Below are positions 7,705-16,958 of a DNA stretch of 64,000 nt, in pieces (position 1 is the stretch's first letter; each line of letters begins with the position of its first letter). The DNA is from Oceanospirillaceae bacterium (GTDB lineage Bacteria; Pseudomonadota; Gammaproteobacteria; Pseudomonadales; Balneatricaceae), in contig JABSRA010000017.1 in the NCBI GenBank assembly GCA_013215445.1, positions 1-64,000 on the forward strand, read 5' to 3'. The translations under genes were made by a program, and so were the position numbers. The notes under the pieces were generated by a model. It saw only the letters and a list, made by a program, of their open reading frames with translations. It had not been told where the DNA came from and did not search any database.

Positions 7705-10700
7705 ATGGTGAGTGCAATTATTGGTGCGGCGATAGATAGATCACGCACGGTAGTACTGGTTTTACTGTTTATTTTGATCAGTGGTTACGCAGCTTATAAA
7801 GCGATTCCTAAAGAAGCGGATCCCGATGTGGCTATCCCGATCATTTATGTCTCAATTTCCTATAGTGGTATTTCCCCAGATGATGCGGTGCGCCTGTTGG
7901 TGCGTCCGATGGAAAAAGAACTTAAGACTATCGAGGGCATCAAAGAACTGAGATCTACCGGTTCTGAGGGGCACGCCTCGGTGGTTTTAGAATTCGAAGC
8001 CGGCTTTGACAGTGAAAGAGCTATGGTTGATGTACGTGAAAAAGTTGATATAGCCAAATCAAAGTTACCGGAGGGCGCGGATGAGCCCTCGATCAATGAA
8101 GTTAATGTGGCCTTGTTCCCCGTACTGAATATTTCTCTCTCGGGTAATGTTTCCGAGCGAGTGAAACTCAAAGCGGCAAAAGATCTCAAAGAGCAAATTG
8201 AAGGCGTTGAAGGTGTTCTGAAAGTTGAAATCGGTGGTGAACGTGAGGAGCTGATGGAAATTATAGTGGAGCCACAAGCGCTGGAAACCTACCACTTAGA
8301 CTTTTCCTCGATTATCAATATCGTCTCTTTAAACAACCGCCTAGTAGCTGCGGGAGCCGTGGATACAGGTAATGGACGCCAGGTATTGAAAGTGCCGGGA
8401 GTGGTGGAAAATATCGATGATATGCTGGCGATGCCGATCAAGAGCTCCCAGGGTACTGTGGTGACATTGGGGGATGTGGCTACGATACGACTGACTTACA
8501 AAGATTCAGAGGGCTACGCCCGCGTTAACGGTGAATCCGCGCTAGTGCTAGAGATCACTAAGCAGGTCGGTGCCAATATTATTGATACTATTGAAGAAGT
8601 GCAAAAGATTGTCGAAGAGCGACAAAAAGCTTGGCCGAGTGCGTTGAAATATGACTACATATTGGATCAATCGATCCAAATTCGTACTATGTTAAACGAC
8701 CTAATGAATAACGTGCTCAGCGGTATTATCTTAGTAATGCTGGTGGTCCTCGCCGCCATGGGGATGCGGGCATCACTGTTAGTTGGACTGGCTATACCGG
8801 GCTCTTTTCTCGCCAGTATTATGATTTTGAATGCCATTGGCTTTACCCTAAATGTGGTGGTTTTATTCAGTTTGATCTTAGTTGTCGGCATGTTAGTGGA
8901 TGGGGCCATTGTGATAACGGAGCTAGCCGAACGTCGCCAGAAACAAGGTCTATCGGCAAAAGATGCCTTTAAATACGCAGCCTCGCGAATGGCGTGGCCG
9001 GTAATAGCGGGTACGGCAACTACCTTAGTGGTCTTTATGCCGTTGATGTTTTGGCCGGGTGTGATAGGTCAATTTATGAAATATTTACCGGCGACGGTAT
9101 TGGTCTGTCTAACGGCGTCACTGTTTATGGCGTTAATTTTTATCCCGGTTCTGGGTTCAATTACCGGTTTTAAAAAGCAGCGTGGTGAGGTGGTGCTTGA
9201 GGGTGAGTTTGACCTGCCTAAAGGGCGTTTTAACCAAGGTTATCGGGTGGTTTTAGGCGCGGCCTTACGCTTCCCTATTATTACCTTATTATTGACCTTG
9301 ATTTTTATCGGCTGCACGGGTTTCGCCTATTCAAAATTTGGCAAAGGGGTCGAATTTTTTCCCGATGTCGAGCCTGATATGGTGCTGATTAATCTGCATG
9401 CCAGGGGGGAACTTTCGGTCGATGATAAAGATAGACTGTTACGCAAGGTCGAGGCAAAAGTAGCGGATATTAAAGGTTATAAATCCATTTATGCGAAGAG
9501 CTTTAACAAGAACAGCAGTGAAGATGTGGTCGGCGTCATCCAGTTTCAATTAGATGATTGGGATAAGCGCTTATCGGCCACTGAAATATTACAGCAGATG
9601 AGTGATGCTACTAAAGATATCCCCGGTATCATTGTTGAAACCCGCAAAGCAGAGGGTGGCCCGTCTTCCGGCAAGCCTTTTCAGTTGCATGTATCGGGCA
9701 TACACGGTGATGAGATTTTTAAAGCAGTTGCAGATATCCGAGCGGCGATGGAGCAAGCAGGGGGTTTTGTCGGTGTAGAAGATGATCGGCCGCTACCTGG
9801 TATTGAGTGGCGGATCATTGTCGATCGCGAAGAGGCAGCCCGCTATGGGGCTAGTGTTGCCGCGGTTGGTGAGGCGGTTAAAATGATTACCACCGGGATT
9901 AAATTAACCGATTATCGCCCTGAAACCGCCGATGACGAGGTGGATATAAGATTACGTTTTCCCAAGGATAAGCGTAATTTGGATCAATTGATGCAAATGC
10001 AGCTATTGACCTCTGATGGTTTAGTGCCGCTAAGTAATTTCGTCACCCTAGAGCCAGGCGCTAAAACCGGTGCGATTAATCGCACTGATTCGCGCCGTGT
10101 GATTACGATTCAGGCCGAGGTGGAAGAGGGGGTGTTAATGAATGATAAAGTGCTGCAAATGCAGGACATGCTGGCTGAAATAAAATTTGATCCACAGATA
10201 CGCCTTGAATTTAAAGGCGAGGATGAGCAGCAAAAAGAGACCGGTGAGTTTTTAGCCAGTGCCTTTTCAATTGCTATATTTATGATGTTTCTGATTTTAG
10301 TAACGCAGTTTAATAGTATTTATCAGGCGCTTTTGGTTTTATCTGCGATTGTGTTTTCAACCGCGGGAGTGCTGTTGGGATTAATGATTACCGCTCAACC
10401 TTTCGGTATTGTGATGGGCGGGGTTGGTATCATTGCGTTGGCGGGTATTGTGGTCAATAACAATATAGTGTTGATAGATTGTTATAATGAGCTGCGTAAA
10501 AACGGTTTCAATGCTTATGATGCGGCACTGCATACCGGTAGTATCCGTATGCGCCCCGTGTTATTGACCGCCATTACTACCGTGTTGGGCTTGATACCCA
10601 TGGTATTGGCGATGAATATCGATCTCATAGATCGCAATATAAGTTTTGGTGCTCCCTCGACGCAATGGTGGACGCAATTGTCGAGCACCATTGCAGGGGG

Positions 10701-10842
10701 ACTTACTTTTGCCACGGTACTGACCTTATTTTTAACCCCCTGTTTGTTGGTGCTAGGTGAAAGGCAATGGTTTAGCTTTCTGCGTAGAAAAAAGAAGCAG
10801 CAGCTAGTGCCTCCCGCAGTGGCTGCAGAGCCCACAGTTTAG
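7705..10842 (+). CDS. RND family efflux permease (AcrB-like)
   Basis: The 1045-residue inner-membrane pump shows the classic RND arrangement: one N-terminal helix, a large periplasmic loop (about residues 35-330), a block of helices with VVLFSLILVVGMLVDGAI (residues ~390-410, the motif-A region with the proton-relay acid), then a second N-like helix, loop and helical block (GIIALAGIVVNNNIVLID, ~910-930). The proton-motive drive and drug or lipid export are family knowledge. AAGGAG lies eight bases upstream of the ATG. No TolC-like gene adjoins, so the outer-membrane channel must be encoded elsewhere. Substrate unknown. Confidence 0.93.
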   Translation: MVSAIIGAAIDRSRTVVLVLLFILISGYAAYKAIPKEADPDVAIPIIYVSISYSGISPDDAVRLLVRPMEKELKTIEGIKELRSTGSEGHASVVLEFEAGFDSERAMVDVREKVDIAKSKLPEGADEPSINEVNVALFPVLNISLSGNVSERVKLKAAKDLKEQIEGVEGVLKVEIGGEREELMEIIVEPQALETYHLDFSSIINIVSLNNRLVAAGAVDTGNGRQVLKVPGVVENIDDMLAMPIKSSQGTVVTLGDVATIRLTYKDSEGYARVNGESALVLEITKQVGANIIDTIEEVQKIVEERQKAWPSALKYDYILDQSIQIRTMLNDLMNNVLSGIILVMLVVLAAMGMRASLLVGLAIPGSFLASIMILNAIGFTLNVVVLFSLILVVGMLVDGAIVITELAERRQKQGLSAKDAFKYAASRMAWPVIAGTATTLVVFMPLMFWPGVIGQFMKYLPATVLVCLTASLFMALIFIPVLGSITGFKKQRGEVVLEGEFDLPKGRFNQGYRVVLGAALRFPIITLLLTLIFIGCTGFAYSKFGKGVEFFPDVEPDMVLINLHARGELSVDDKDRLLRKVEAKVADIKGYKSIYAKSFNKNSSEDVVGVIQFQLDDWDKRLSATEILQQMSDATKDIPGIIVETRKAEGGPSSGKPFQLHVSGIHGDEIFKAVADIRAAMEQAGGFVGVEDDRPLPGIEWRIIVDREEAARYGASVAAVGEAVKMITTGIKLTDYRPETADDEVDIRLRFPKDKRNLDQLMQMQLLTSDGLVPLSNFVTLEPGAKTGAINRTDSRRVITIQAEVEEGVLMNDKVLQMQDMLAEIKFDPQIRLEFKGEDEQQKETGEFLASAFSIAIFMMFLILVTQFNSIYQALLVLSAIVFSTAGVLLGLMITAQPFGIVMGGVGIIALAGIVVNNNIVLIDCYNELRKNGFNAYDAALHTGSIRMRPVLLTAITTVLGLIPMVLAMNIDLIDRNISFGAPSTQWWTQLSSTIAGGLTFATVLTLFLTPCLLVLGERQWFSFLRRKKKQQLVPPAVAAEPTV

Positions 10843-10938
10843 GGGTCGCAGTACAGCCCGGATATTGCAGCCAAAAGTTCTTCTCCTAACTTGCTATCAC
10901 GGCATTGCAGGCATTATCCAAGTTAGCGATAGCACTCT

Positions 10939-10970
10939 AAAAATCCTCGATGTCGAGGATTTTTTATTTT
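10939..10970 (+). terminator. Rho-independent terminator after the RND operon
   Basis: A stem AAAAATCCTCG paired with its complement around a 4-base loop (10939-10964) runs straight into TTTTTATTTTTT. It lies about 100 bases after the RND permease stop and before the next gene on the same strand. This is a textbook intrinsic terminator. Confidence 0.85.
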
Positions 10971-11137
10971 TTGAAGCGCGCTAGTTTCACTCTGCCTTTG
11001 CCAATTTGTCCACAGCAGGGCAATTCAGGTCGATTTTTTAAGGAATTAGCAGAAAATCCTGCCTCGCTAAGCGTGAAATTCGCTATAATGGCGGTCTTTT
11101 AATATCCTCACTCTTTTTTGCAGGTAGTCACAATTCA

Positions 11138-12595
11138 ATGATGAAAAATTTTTTAGCACTGGTATTGATAATCGTCAGCGGTGCTGTGCATGCGGGGATA
11201 AGTGATTTATTTAAAGATGAGAATGGCAGTACTAATTGGCAACATTTAGCCAATTGGACCAGCGGCAGCCTAATCATCATTTTGGCAATAGTGATTATTA
11301 GCTTAATTGTCGCTCACCGACATTTACGGAAATCTAATCGACAGCTACAGAATATTCGCGATCAGCTTGAAGACCGAGTGATAGAGCGTACTGCTAACCT
11401 CGATAGAGCCAATCAAAATTTGACCGATTCAAATCAGTTGCTGGGGGTTGAAGTCAAACAACATCTTGAAACCGGCTTACGCTTGCGCAGTTCTGAGTCA
11501 TACATTAATAATATTTTGGCATCAATGCCGCTAGTGCTGGTAAGTCTTGATGACAAGGGTCTGGTCACTCATTGGAATCCAAAAGCTGAGGAGCTATCAG
11601 GTATCGCTGCAACCTCGGCAATCGGTAAGAATCTATGGTCAGTCTATCCTGAAATAGTATTAACGTGGGAGCAAGTGACCAAGGTGATAGACGAGGGGGA
11701 GACGTACACTTATCCCCATCGGCAACGAGGTATCCATTTTTACGATGTGACCTTGTTTCCACTGCGAGGGGATGAAAAGCAGGGAGTAGTTATTTTGGTT
11801 AATGATGTCTCCAAGCAAAAACAAGCCGAAAATATGCTGGTGCACAATGAAAAGATAGCATCAATGACTGAATTAGCCTCGGCAATGGCGCACGATATCA
11901 ATACTCCTCTTCAGGGAATGTTACTGGATCTGCAAAGTTTTCAGCAATTATTATCCAAGCAAGCTGACAGTGAGGTTGTCGGTCAGCAAGCGGTGAAAAT
12001 GCTGAAAAATCTATTGTCTGATGCTTCCAAAAGAGCGGAAACGGTTGCCTCTATCGTTAAGAATTTACTCAGTTTTTCACGGGGGCGGCATGAGCAGCAA
12101 CAACTGCAACAAATTACAGTGTTGCTCGATAACGCGATTATGTTGGCCACGGACATGTTGGTGCTTCCCGGTGCTTTACAGTTTAATAAAATTGCCATCG
12201 TCAAAAATTATCAGCCAAACTTACCACTGTTAAATTGTTATCCGATAGAGTTACAACAAGTGTTTTTGAATATAATTCGCCATGCTTGTTATGCATTAGA
12301 AGAGGTTTCGGATCTTCAGTCGCCACAAATATCGATTAGCGTCTCTCTTGAAGTCGATAGTTTGTGGGTAACTCTGGCGCATAACGGTGCTGTTTTATCG
12401 GATGAAGAACAGACCACTATTTTCGAACCCTCTTTAAGTGTCATCTTGCCACAGCGAGATGTTGACTCGCAAAAACGGCTTTCATTTTCAAACTTTATTA
12501 TTACCGATCAGCACCAGGGGCAGATGGCGGTCACTTCTGATGCAAAACAAGGTACAAAATTTCACATTCAGCTGATGTTAGACAGCGTTAGCTGA
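11138..12595 (+). CDS. PAS-containing histidine-kinase-like protein with degenerate ATP-binding domain
   Basis: The 485-residue protein has a signal peptide (cleavage near AVHA-G), one membrane helix (about 42-62), a coiled coil (65-115), a PAS domain (about 118-225) and a DHp-like helix with His252 in an MAHDINTPL H-box. The C-terminal region is laid out like a HATPase domain but its motifs are changed: the N-box has His382 where the Mg-binding Asn should be (LNIIRHACYAL), the DxGxG box reads AHNGAVL, and no GxGLGL box is present. I infer that it does not bind ATP normally. It ends 12 bases before tmcA and is probably co-transcribed with it. No partner regulator adjoins. Confidence 0.75.
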   Translation: MMKNFLALVLIIVSGAVHAGISDLFKDENGSTNWQHLANWTSGSLIIILAIVIISLIVAHRHLRKSNRQLQNIRDQLEDRVIERTANLDRANQNLTDSNQLLGVEVKQHLETGLRLRSSESYINNILASMPLVLVSLDDKGLVTHWNPKAEELSGIAATSAIGKNLWSVYPEIVLTWEQVTKVIDEGETYTYPHRQRGIHFYDVTLFPLRGDEKQGVVILVNDVSKQKQAENMLVHNEKIASMTELASAMAHDINTPLQGMLLDLQSFQQLLSKQADSEVVGQQAVKMLKNLLSDASKRAETVASIVKNLLSFSRGRHEQQQLQQITVLLDNAIMLATDMLVLPGALQFNKIAIVKNYQPNLPLLNCYPIELQQVFLNIIRHACYALEEVSDLQSPQISISVSLEVDSLWVTLAHNGAVLSDEEQTTIFEPSLSVILPQRDVDSQKRLSFSNFIITDQHQGQMAVTSDAKQGTKFHIQLMLDSVS

Positions 12596-12607
12596 TCACT
12601 GACAGCG

Positions 12608-14815
12608 ATGATGTGCTTTGAAGATCTATATCGGCAATCTCAACGGCTCGCTCAACTCCAGGCGCATCGTCAATTACTCTGGCTCAGTGGTGAGCAAGAG
12701 TGGTGCTATCGGCAATTGCAGTCTATTCGGCCGCTATTACTGGCCCAGAACTCTGTCGCCGTGCTTAATAAAAAGGTTATTAAACAGCACTTCGATACCG
12801 GGCTGCAGCGCAATATCTGTCAATCGCAGGTTACCGCTAGCCAGTGTTCAGGCTTTTTAGGGCAAGAGTTAGAGAGTATCGTGTTTGATGGCTACAGTGG
12901 TTTTCATCCGGATAGCTTGGCAATTATTAGCGGTACTTTAGTGGCCGGCGGGGTCTTGGTACTGATCACTCCGCAACAGCATGATTGGCAGGGTTGGCAG
13001 GAACCAGAGTTAGATAATCTCTGGGCGCAACCTTTTACTGTGCAGGATGTGAAGCGTAATTTCTTGACCTGGTTAAAACAAATACTGCGCCAAGATAACG
13101 CGCTTAGTCGATACTCGCAAAATGGCACAGCAGAAGTGCCTAAGTTGGCCTATGACCTGGATATCTCCAATTTTGCTACTCAGGCACTGCTCGAACAAAC
13201 ACGATTTGTAGAGGGTTGTGCTGAGTACCTACTCTCTAATGATACTGCCTCTGCGGTATTAGCCGCTGCCAGAGGGCGGGGCAAATCTGTGGCTTTAGGG
13301 CTGCTAGCGAATGCTTTAGCTCAACATCGAACCTTGTATTTAAGTGCCTGTGATGTGCAAGCGGTACAGCAAGTTAATCACTTTGCCAGCTCAGCTCTGC
13401 CCTATTTTTCACCCTCTCAACTGCTGGCCGATAACTTCCAGCCGGCGGCTAATGCACTGTTGCTTGTCGATGAAGCGGCGGCAATTAGCGTGGATGTATT
13501 GTACCAACTGTCTGTGAAGTTTCCACAATGTGTGTATAGCACAACCACGCAAGGCTATGAGGGAACGGGGCAGGGTTTTGAACTACGTTTTTTACAAAAA
13601 CTATCCCGTGCTGATATACCTTATCGTTGCTATGAATTATTACTACCGATGCGCTGGGCGGCTAATGATCCCGTGGAAAATTGGCTAAATCAATTATTAT
13701 TACTCGATCTGTCACCCGTGCAGTCTGCTGTTGCTCGATTAACCGTGCAGGAGAGTACGAGTGATTACTGCATCGATAAGATTGAGCCGCAGCAATTGAT
13801 CGAAAACCCTAAGCTATTGCGCCAATTATATACTTTATTAACCCAGGCGCATTATCGTACTAAACCCAGTGATCTGAGAATTATATTAGACAGCCCCAAT
13901 ATGCATCTTTGGTTAGTGCGTGTTGAAGGCAGTATCGTTGCCGCCTGTTTAGTGGCCCAAGAGGGGCCACTGCAGAGTTTTACAGAGGATGGGCAAGGCA
14001 TGAACGGTGAGCAGTTATCCCTCGCTGTTTTTCGAGGGTTGCGGCGTCCTCGGGGGAATTTAATCCCACAAATTTTAATCGCTCAAGAGGGTGAACTCGG
14101 CGCAAAAGCCTTTAAAATAGCCAGGGTAGTTCGCATCGCGACGGCGTTTTCTCAGCGGCGAAAATCCTTGGCGAGCGCATTACTTGATGAAGTAACGCAC
14201 TGGGCTAAAGCGCAGCAGTTTAACTACATAGGAGCCAATTTTTCGATCCAAGATGATTTACTTAAATTTTGGCAGCAAGCGGGCTTTACTCTCTTGCGAA
14301 TTGGCAGTCAGCTAGATAAAGTGACGGCCAGTTATAGCGCTTTAGTACTTAAAAATCTGGCCGGTGATGATGAGCTTATTAGGCGTTTATCCCGACAGTT
14401 TTATTATAAATTTACCTATCAAAATGAACAATCGATGCTAATGACGCATTCGGACACCAAGCTATTTCTACAGCAGCCAGCAGTTAACCATCTACAGTAT
14501 TTGCAGGCTCAGCCTGGTTATCAGTTGTGGTGTAAACAGCAATTAGAAAGTTTTGCATTTTACTATCGACCGTTAGAATCTATCGCTTATCTTTTGCACT
14601 TGTTACTGACTGCCTATCCAGGATGCTGGAGCAGTGCTGCGATAGGTACTGTGTATGCGCGAGTCTTTTCGCTGTGTATTATTGAGCAAGTAGCCTACGA
14701 GGCGATATATAGTCAGTGTCAATTGAGTGGTTATCGCTCGCTCGTGAAAGAACTTAGAGCGGCAACCAGTGGGTTTCTTAGAGAATTAGACAGAGAAAAG
14801 CCCCATGCCAGGTGA
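12608..14815 (+). CDS. tmcA: tRNA(Met) cytidine acetyltransferase TmcA
   Basis: The enzyme makes N4-acetylcytidine at the wobble base of elongator tRNA-Met, using ATP or GTP and acetyl-CoA in the cytoplasm. The 735-residue product has the family order: an N-terminal DUF1726-like domain, a RecD-like helicase core with the P-loop AAARGRGKSVALG (about residue 220) and VDEAAAI Walker B, a GNAT acetyltransferase domain (RVVRIATAFSQRRKSLASALLDE region, about 495-550), and a C-terminal tRNA-binding domain. It is longer than E. coli TmcA (671 residues). ATG 12608 follows the kinase-like gene by 12 bases with no strong ribosome-binding site, suggesting translational coupling. Confidence 0.93.
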   Translation: MMCFEDLYRQSQRLAQLQAHRQLLWLSGEQEWCYRQLQSIRPLLLAQNSVAVLNKKVIKQHFDTGLQRNICQSQVTASQCSGFLGQELESIVFDGYSGFHPDSLAIISGTLVAGGVLVLITPQQHDWQGWQEPELDNLWAQPFTVQDVKRNFLTWLKQILRQDNALSRYSQNGTAEVPKLAYDLDISNFATQALLEQTRFVEGCAEYLLSNDTASAVLAAARGRGKSVALGLLANALAQHRTLYLSACDVQAVQQVNHFASSALPYFSPSQLLADNFQPAANALLLVDEAAAISVDVLYQLSVKFPQCVYSTTTQGYEGTGQGFELRFLQKLSRADIPYRCYELLLPMRWAANDPVENWLNQLLLLDLSPVQSAVARLTVQESTSDYCIDKIEPQQLIENPKLLRQLYTLLTQAHYRTKPSDLRIILDSPNMHLWLVRVEGSIVAACLVAQEGPLQSFTEDGQGMNGEQLSLAVFRGLRRPRGNLIPQILIAQEGELGAKAFKIARVVRIATAFSQRRKSLASALLDEVTHWAKAQQFNYIGANFSIQDDLLKFWQQAGFTLLRIGSQLDKVTASYSALVLKNLAGDDELIRRLSRQFYYKFTYQNEQSMLMTHSDTKLFLQQPAVNHLQYLQAQPGYQLWCKQQLESFAFYYRPLESIAYLLHLLLTAYPGCWSSAAIGTVYARVFSLCIIEQVAYEAIYSQCQLSGYRSLVKELRAATSGFLRELDREKPHAR

Positions 14816-14890
14816 CGGGAAAGGTAACACAGGGCAGTAGCAGCGAAGGTTTTTATTAAGAGTATTAAACAGTGACAATAGAGGCTTATC

Positions 14891-15103
14891 ATGGATTTAA
14901 AACCTGAACATCTGAAAAAAATAGCAACGATGAAGATGCCGTTTGGAAAATATGCCGGAAGGGTGTTAATTGATTTACCTGAGCCCTATGTCTGTTGGTT
15001 TGAGCGCAAAGGTTTCCCTAAGGGAGAATTGGGAGAGTTGTTGGCGACTTTGTACATAGTGAAGCTCAACGGCTTAGAGTCTCTGTTTAAGCCGTTTCGT
15101 TAA
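14891..15103 (+). CDS. DUF3820 family small protein
   Basis: The 70-residue protein has the DUF3820 signature MPFGKYAGRVLIDLPEPYVCWFERKGFPKG-like core (key residues: MPFGKYxG, LPxxYxxWF, GFPxGxLG). The family is described in databases as putative quorum-sensing-regulated virulence factor, a label carrying little functional evidence. GAGG precedes the ATG. It lies 75 bases after tmcA on the same strand and converges with the NtrC-like gene. Function unknown. Confidence 0.82.
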   Translation: MDLKPEHLKKIATMKMPFGKYAGRVLIDLPEPYVCWFERKGFPKGELGELLATLYIVKLNGLESLFKPFR

Positions 15104-15172
15104 GCCCTGTCGCTAGGTGAGATAGTGGCTGTGACTGGCCATTTTTAAGCTACTAATGATCGAGATGCCGTT

Positions 15173-16504
15173 TTACCCCAACAGTTTTTGCTCTAATTTG
15201 TTGTTTCTCGAACGACGATTTTTCTGCTTGAAATCTACAGGACTGAGACCATGCTTGTTTAATAGCTTATAAAAGTCAGTACGATTGCGCTCGGCAATTC
15301 TGGCGGCGTGCGTAACGTTACCTTCTGTTACTTGTAACACCTTGGTCAAATAATCCCTTTCAAAATTGGCGCGTGCCTGATTAAACGATAGCATTGCGGT
15401 GTTATCATCACAGATAATAGAGGCGATTAACTTCTCTGAAATTACCGGGCTCGTGCTGTCGATAACCACTTGTTTGACGACTTCTCCGAGCTGTTGTACA
15501 TTGTTAGGCCAAGTGGCTTTTGCTAATAAATGTAAAGCCCCTGGCGAAATATTACGTACTTTTCTATTGTGCTTTAAACTGTGTTCCGCAAGGAAGTGTC
15601 TGGTTAAAAGAGGAATGTCTTCTACTCTGTCGCGCAGTGCAGGAATGCTCAAGGTGATAATGTTAAGTAGGTAAAATAGTTCTTTATCAAAATAGCCCTG
15701 CAACATGATTTGTTCTAAGTTAATTTTGCACGAGCAAATTATACGTAAATCGCTGTCAGAGTTAGGCGCAGCGGCAATAGCACGTTGACAGCTCTGTAAG
15801 CTAGTGAGTAGTGAAAGTTGTAAGGGTGCTGCTAATTTATTGATGTTGTCTAAGAAAATAGTCGCTTTGGTGTCTTTGTTGAGGTTGTTGAGAAGCTGCT
15901 CATTTAATTGGTCTTCATCCAGTTTTGCGCAATCTATATAGATAAATGGTTTTTTATCGTTAGCTGCCACTGAGTGGATTGCCTTCGCCAGAAGTTTTTT
16001 ACCACATCCCTTAGCGCCTTGGATTACCACGTTGATATTAGATTCTGCGACATGGTGTGCCTGGTCTAATAATTTTTCCATTTCTTTGGTGCAGGTTAAA
16101 ATTCCGCTTTTCCAATCAGTATTATTGCGTCTCTTGGTCGACCTTAAAGCATTGCGGGTAATTTCGGTTAAATGGACAGGTTGCACAGGTTTAGCGATAA
16201 AAGCATAAATGCCCCTTTGGGATGCGACTAGCGTTTCTGCTAAAGCGGTACTATTAGTGGTGATTAATATAGGCAGCAACTGGTGTTGAGCTTGGGCTAA
16301 TTTATACAGTTTGTTGCCATTAACCAAACTTAATTGGAAATTAGTGATGAGTAAATCGATTTTATTTTGTTGTAATATAAACAGTGCTTGGTCGCCATCT
16401 ACAGTACAAAAAATCTCATAGTTTTGCTCTAGTAATAAATGCTTAACATGCTCTAAGTGCTCTCGATCCTCATCGGCAATCAGAATAGCTGTTTTAGTCA
16501 TCAT
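15173..16504 (-). CDS. Degenerate NtrC-like regulator: receiver, AAA+ domain without GAFTGA, Fis-type HTH
   Basis: The 443-residue protein keeps the three-domain order of sigma-54 activators: receiver (1-120), AAA+ (about 138-365) and Fis-type helix-turn-helix (378-420, GNVTHAARIAERNRTDFYKLL). Several defining residues are lost. The phosphoacceptor Asp is Asn55 (LLITNFQLS), while Lys105 remains. The P-loop GAKGCGKK (163-170) is present, but Walker B reads IFLDN instead of LFLDE. The whole L1 loop carrying GAFTGA is missing: only about seven residues link LNEQLLNN to TIFLDN. Sigma-54 contact therefore looks impossible. TyrR- and HupR-like proteins without GAFTGA act at sigma-70 promoters, so this may be a plain DNA-binding regulator. 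Confidence 0.85.
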   Translation of the reverse strand: MMTKTAILIADEDREHLEHVKHLLLEQNYEIFCTVDGDQALFILQQNKIDLLITNFQLSLVNGNKLYKLAQAQHQLLPILITTNSTALAETLVASQRGIYAFIAKPVQPVHLTEITRNALRSTKRRNNTDWKSGILTCTKEMEKLLDQAHHVAESNINVVIQGAKGCGKKLLAKAIHSVAANDKKPFIYIDCAKLDEDQLNEQLLNNLNKDTKATIFLDNINKLAAPLQLSLLTSLQSCQRAIAAAPNSDSDLRIICSCKINLEQIMLQGYFDKELFYLLNIITLSIPALRDRVEDIPLLTRHFLAEHSLKHNRKVRNISPGALHLLAKATWPNNVQQLGEVVKQVVIDSTSPVISEKLIASIICDDNTAMLSFNQARANFERDYLTKVLQVTEGNVTHAARIAERNRTDFYKLLNKHGLSPVDFKQKNRRSRNNKLEQKLLG

Positions 16505-16958
16505 TCCCTAACCGCTCCGTGTGAAATAAGCTTATTCATTAGATCCATCTTTCTATAATAAGGTGAGTATATTAAACAGTGTTACAATTGAACGTAAAGA
16601 AGCTTAATACTAGCTGTCTGTTGATTAATATATACTGAACAAGAGAGCTTTATTGTATTTTCAATTGCATCTTTAATCTGACGAATTCGTTATTAAAGAG
16701 TAAAAAAAAAGAATATATTATATTGTTGATAAGACGACTTGATTTTTTGTGAAAGACAACGTTATCTTTTTAGATTTTTAGTATACAAATATGTTATCCC
16801 TACTAATAGATTGTTGCTAGGGTTGGCTTACCATGACGGTTACTGTAAATGGTTAAATTCACCACCAAGAGTATTTCATAAAATAATTTTTAAACCAATT
16901 TAGTTTTAACATATTGTTTTTAAAATGTAAATTAGTTTTCATGACTTGAGTAATAGCA
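16505..16958. other. AT-rich intergenic region between divergent genes
   Basis: About 450 strongly AT-rich bases separate the NtrC-like regulator gene and the lipoprotein gene. Long A/T runs (around 16690-16760 and 16870-16930) are present. It probably holds both promoters and could be a nucleoid-protein binding region. I see no gene, convincing hairpin or clear operator. Confidence 0.4.

Noticed and set aside
15173-16504. Regular sigma-54 activator
   Set aside because: GAFTGA, the Walker B Glu and the phosphoacceptor Asp are missing, so this standard annotation would mislead.
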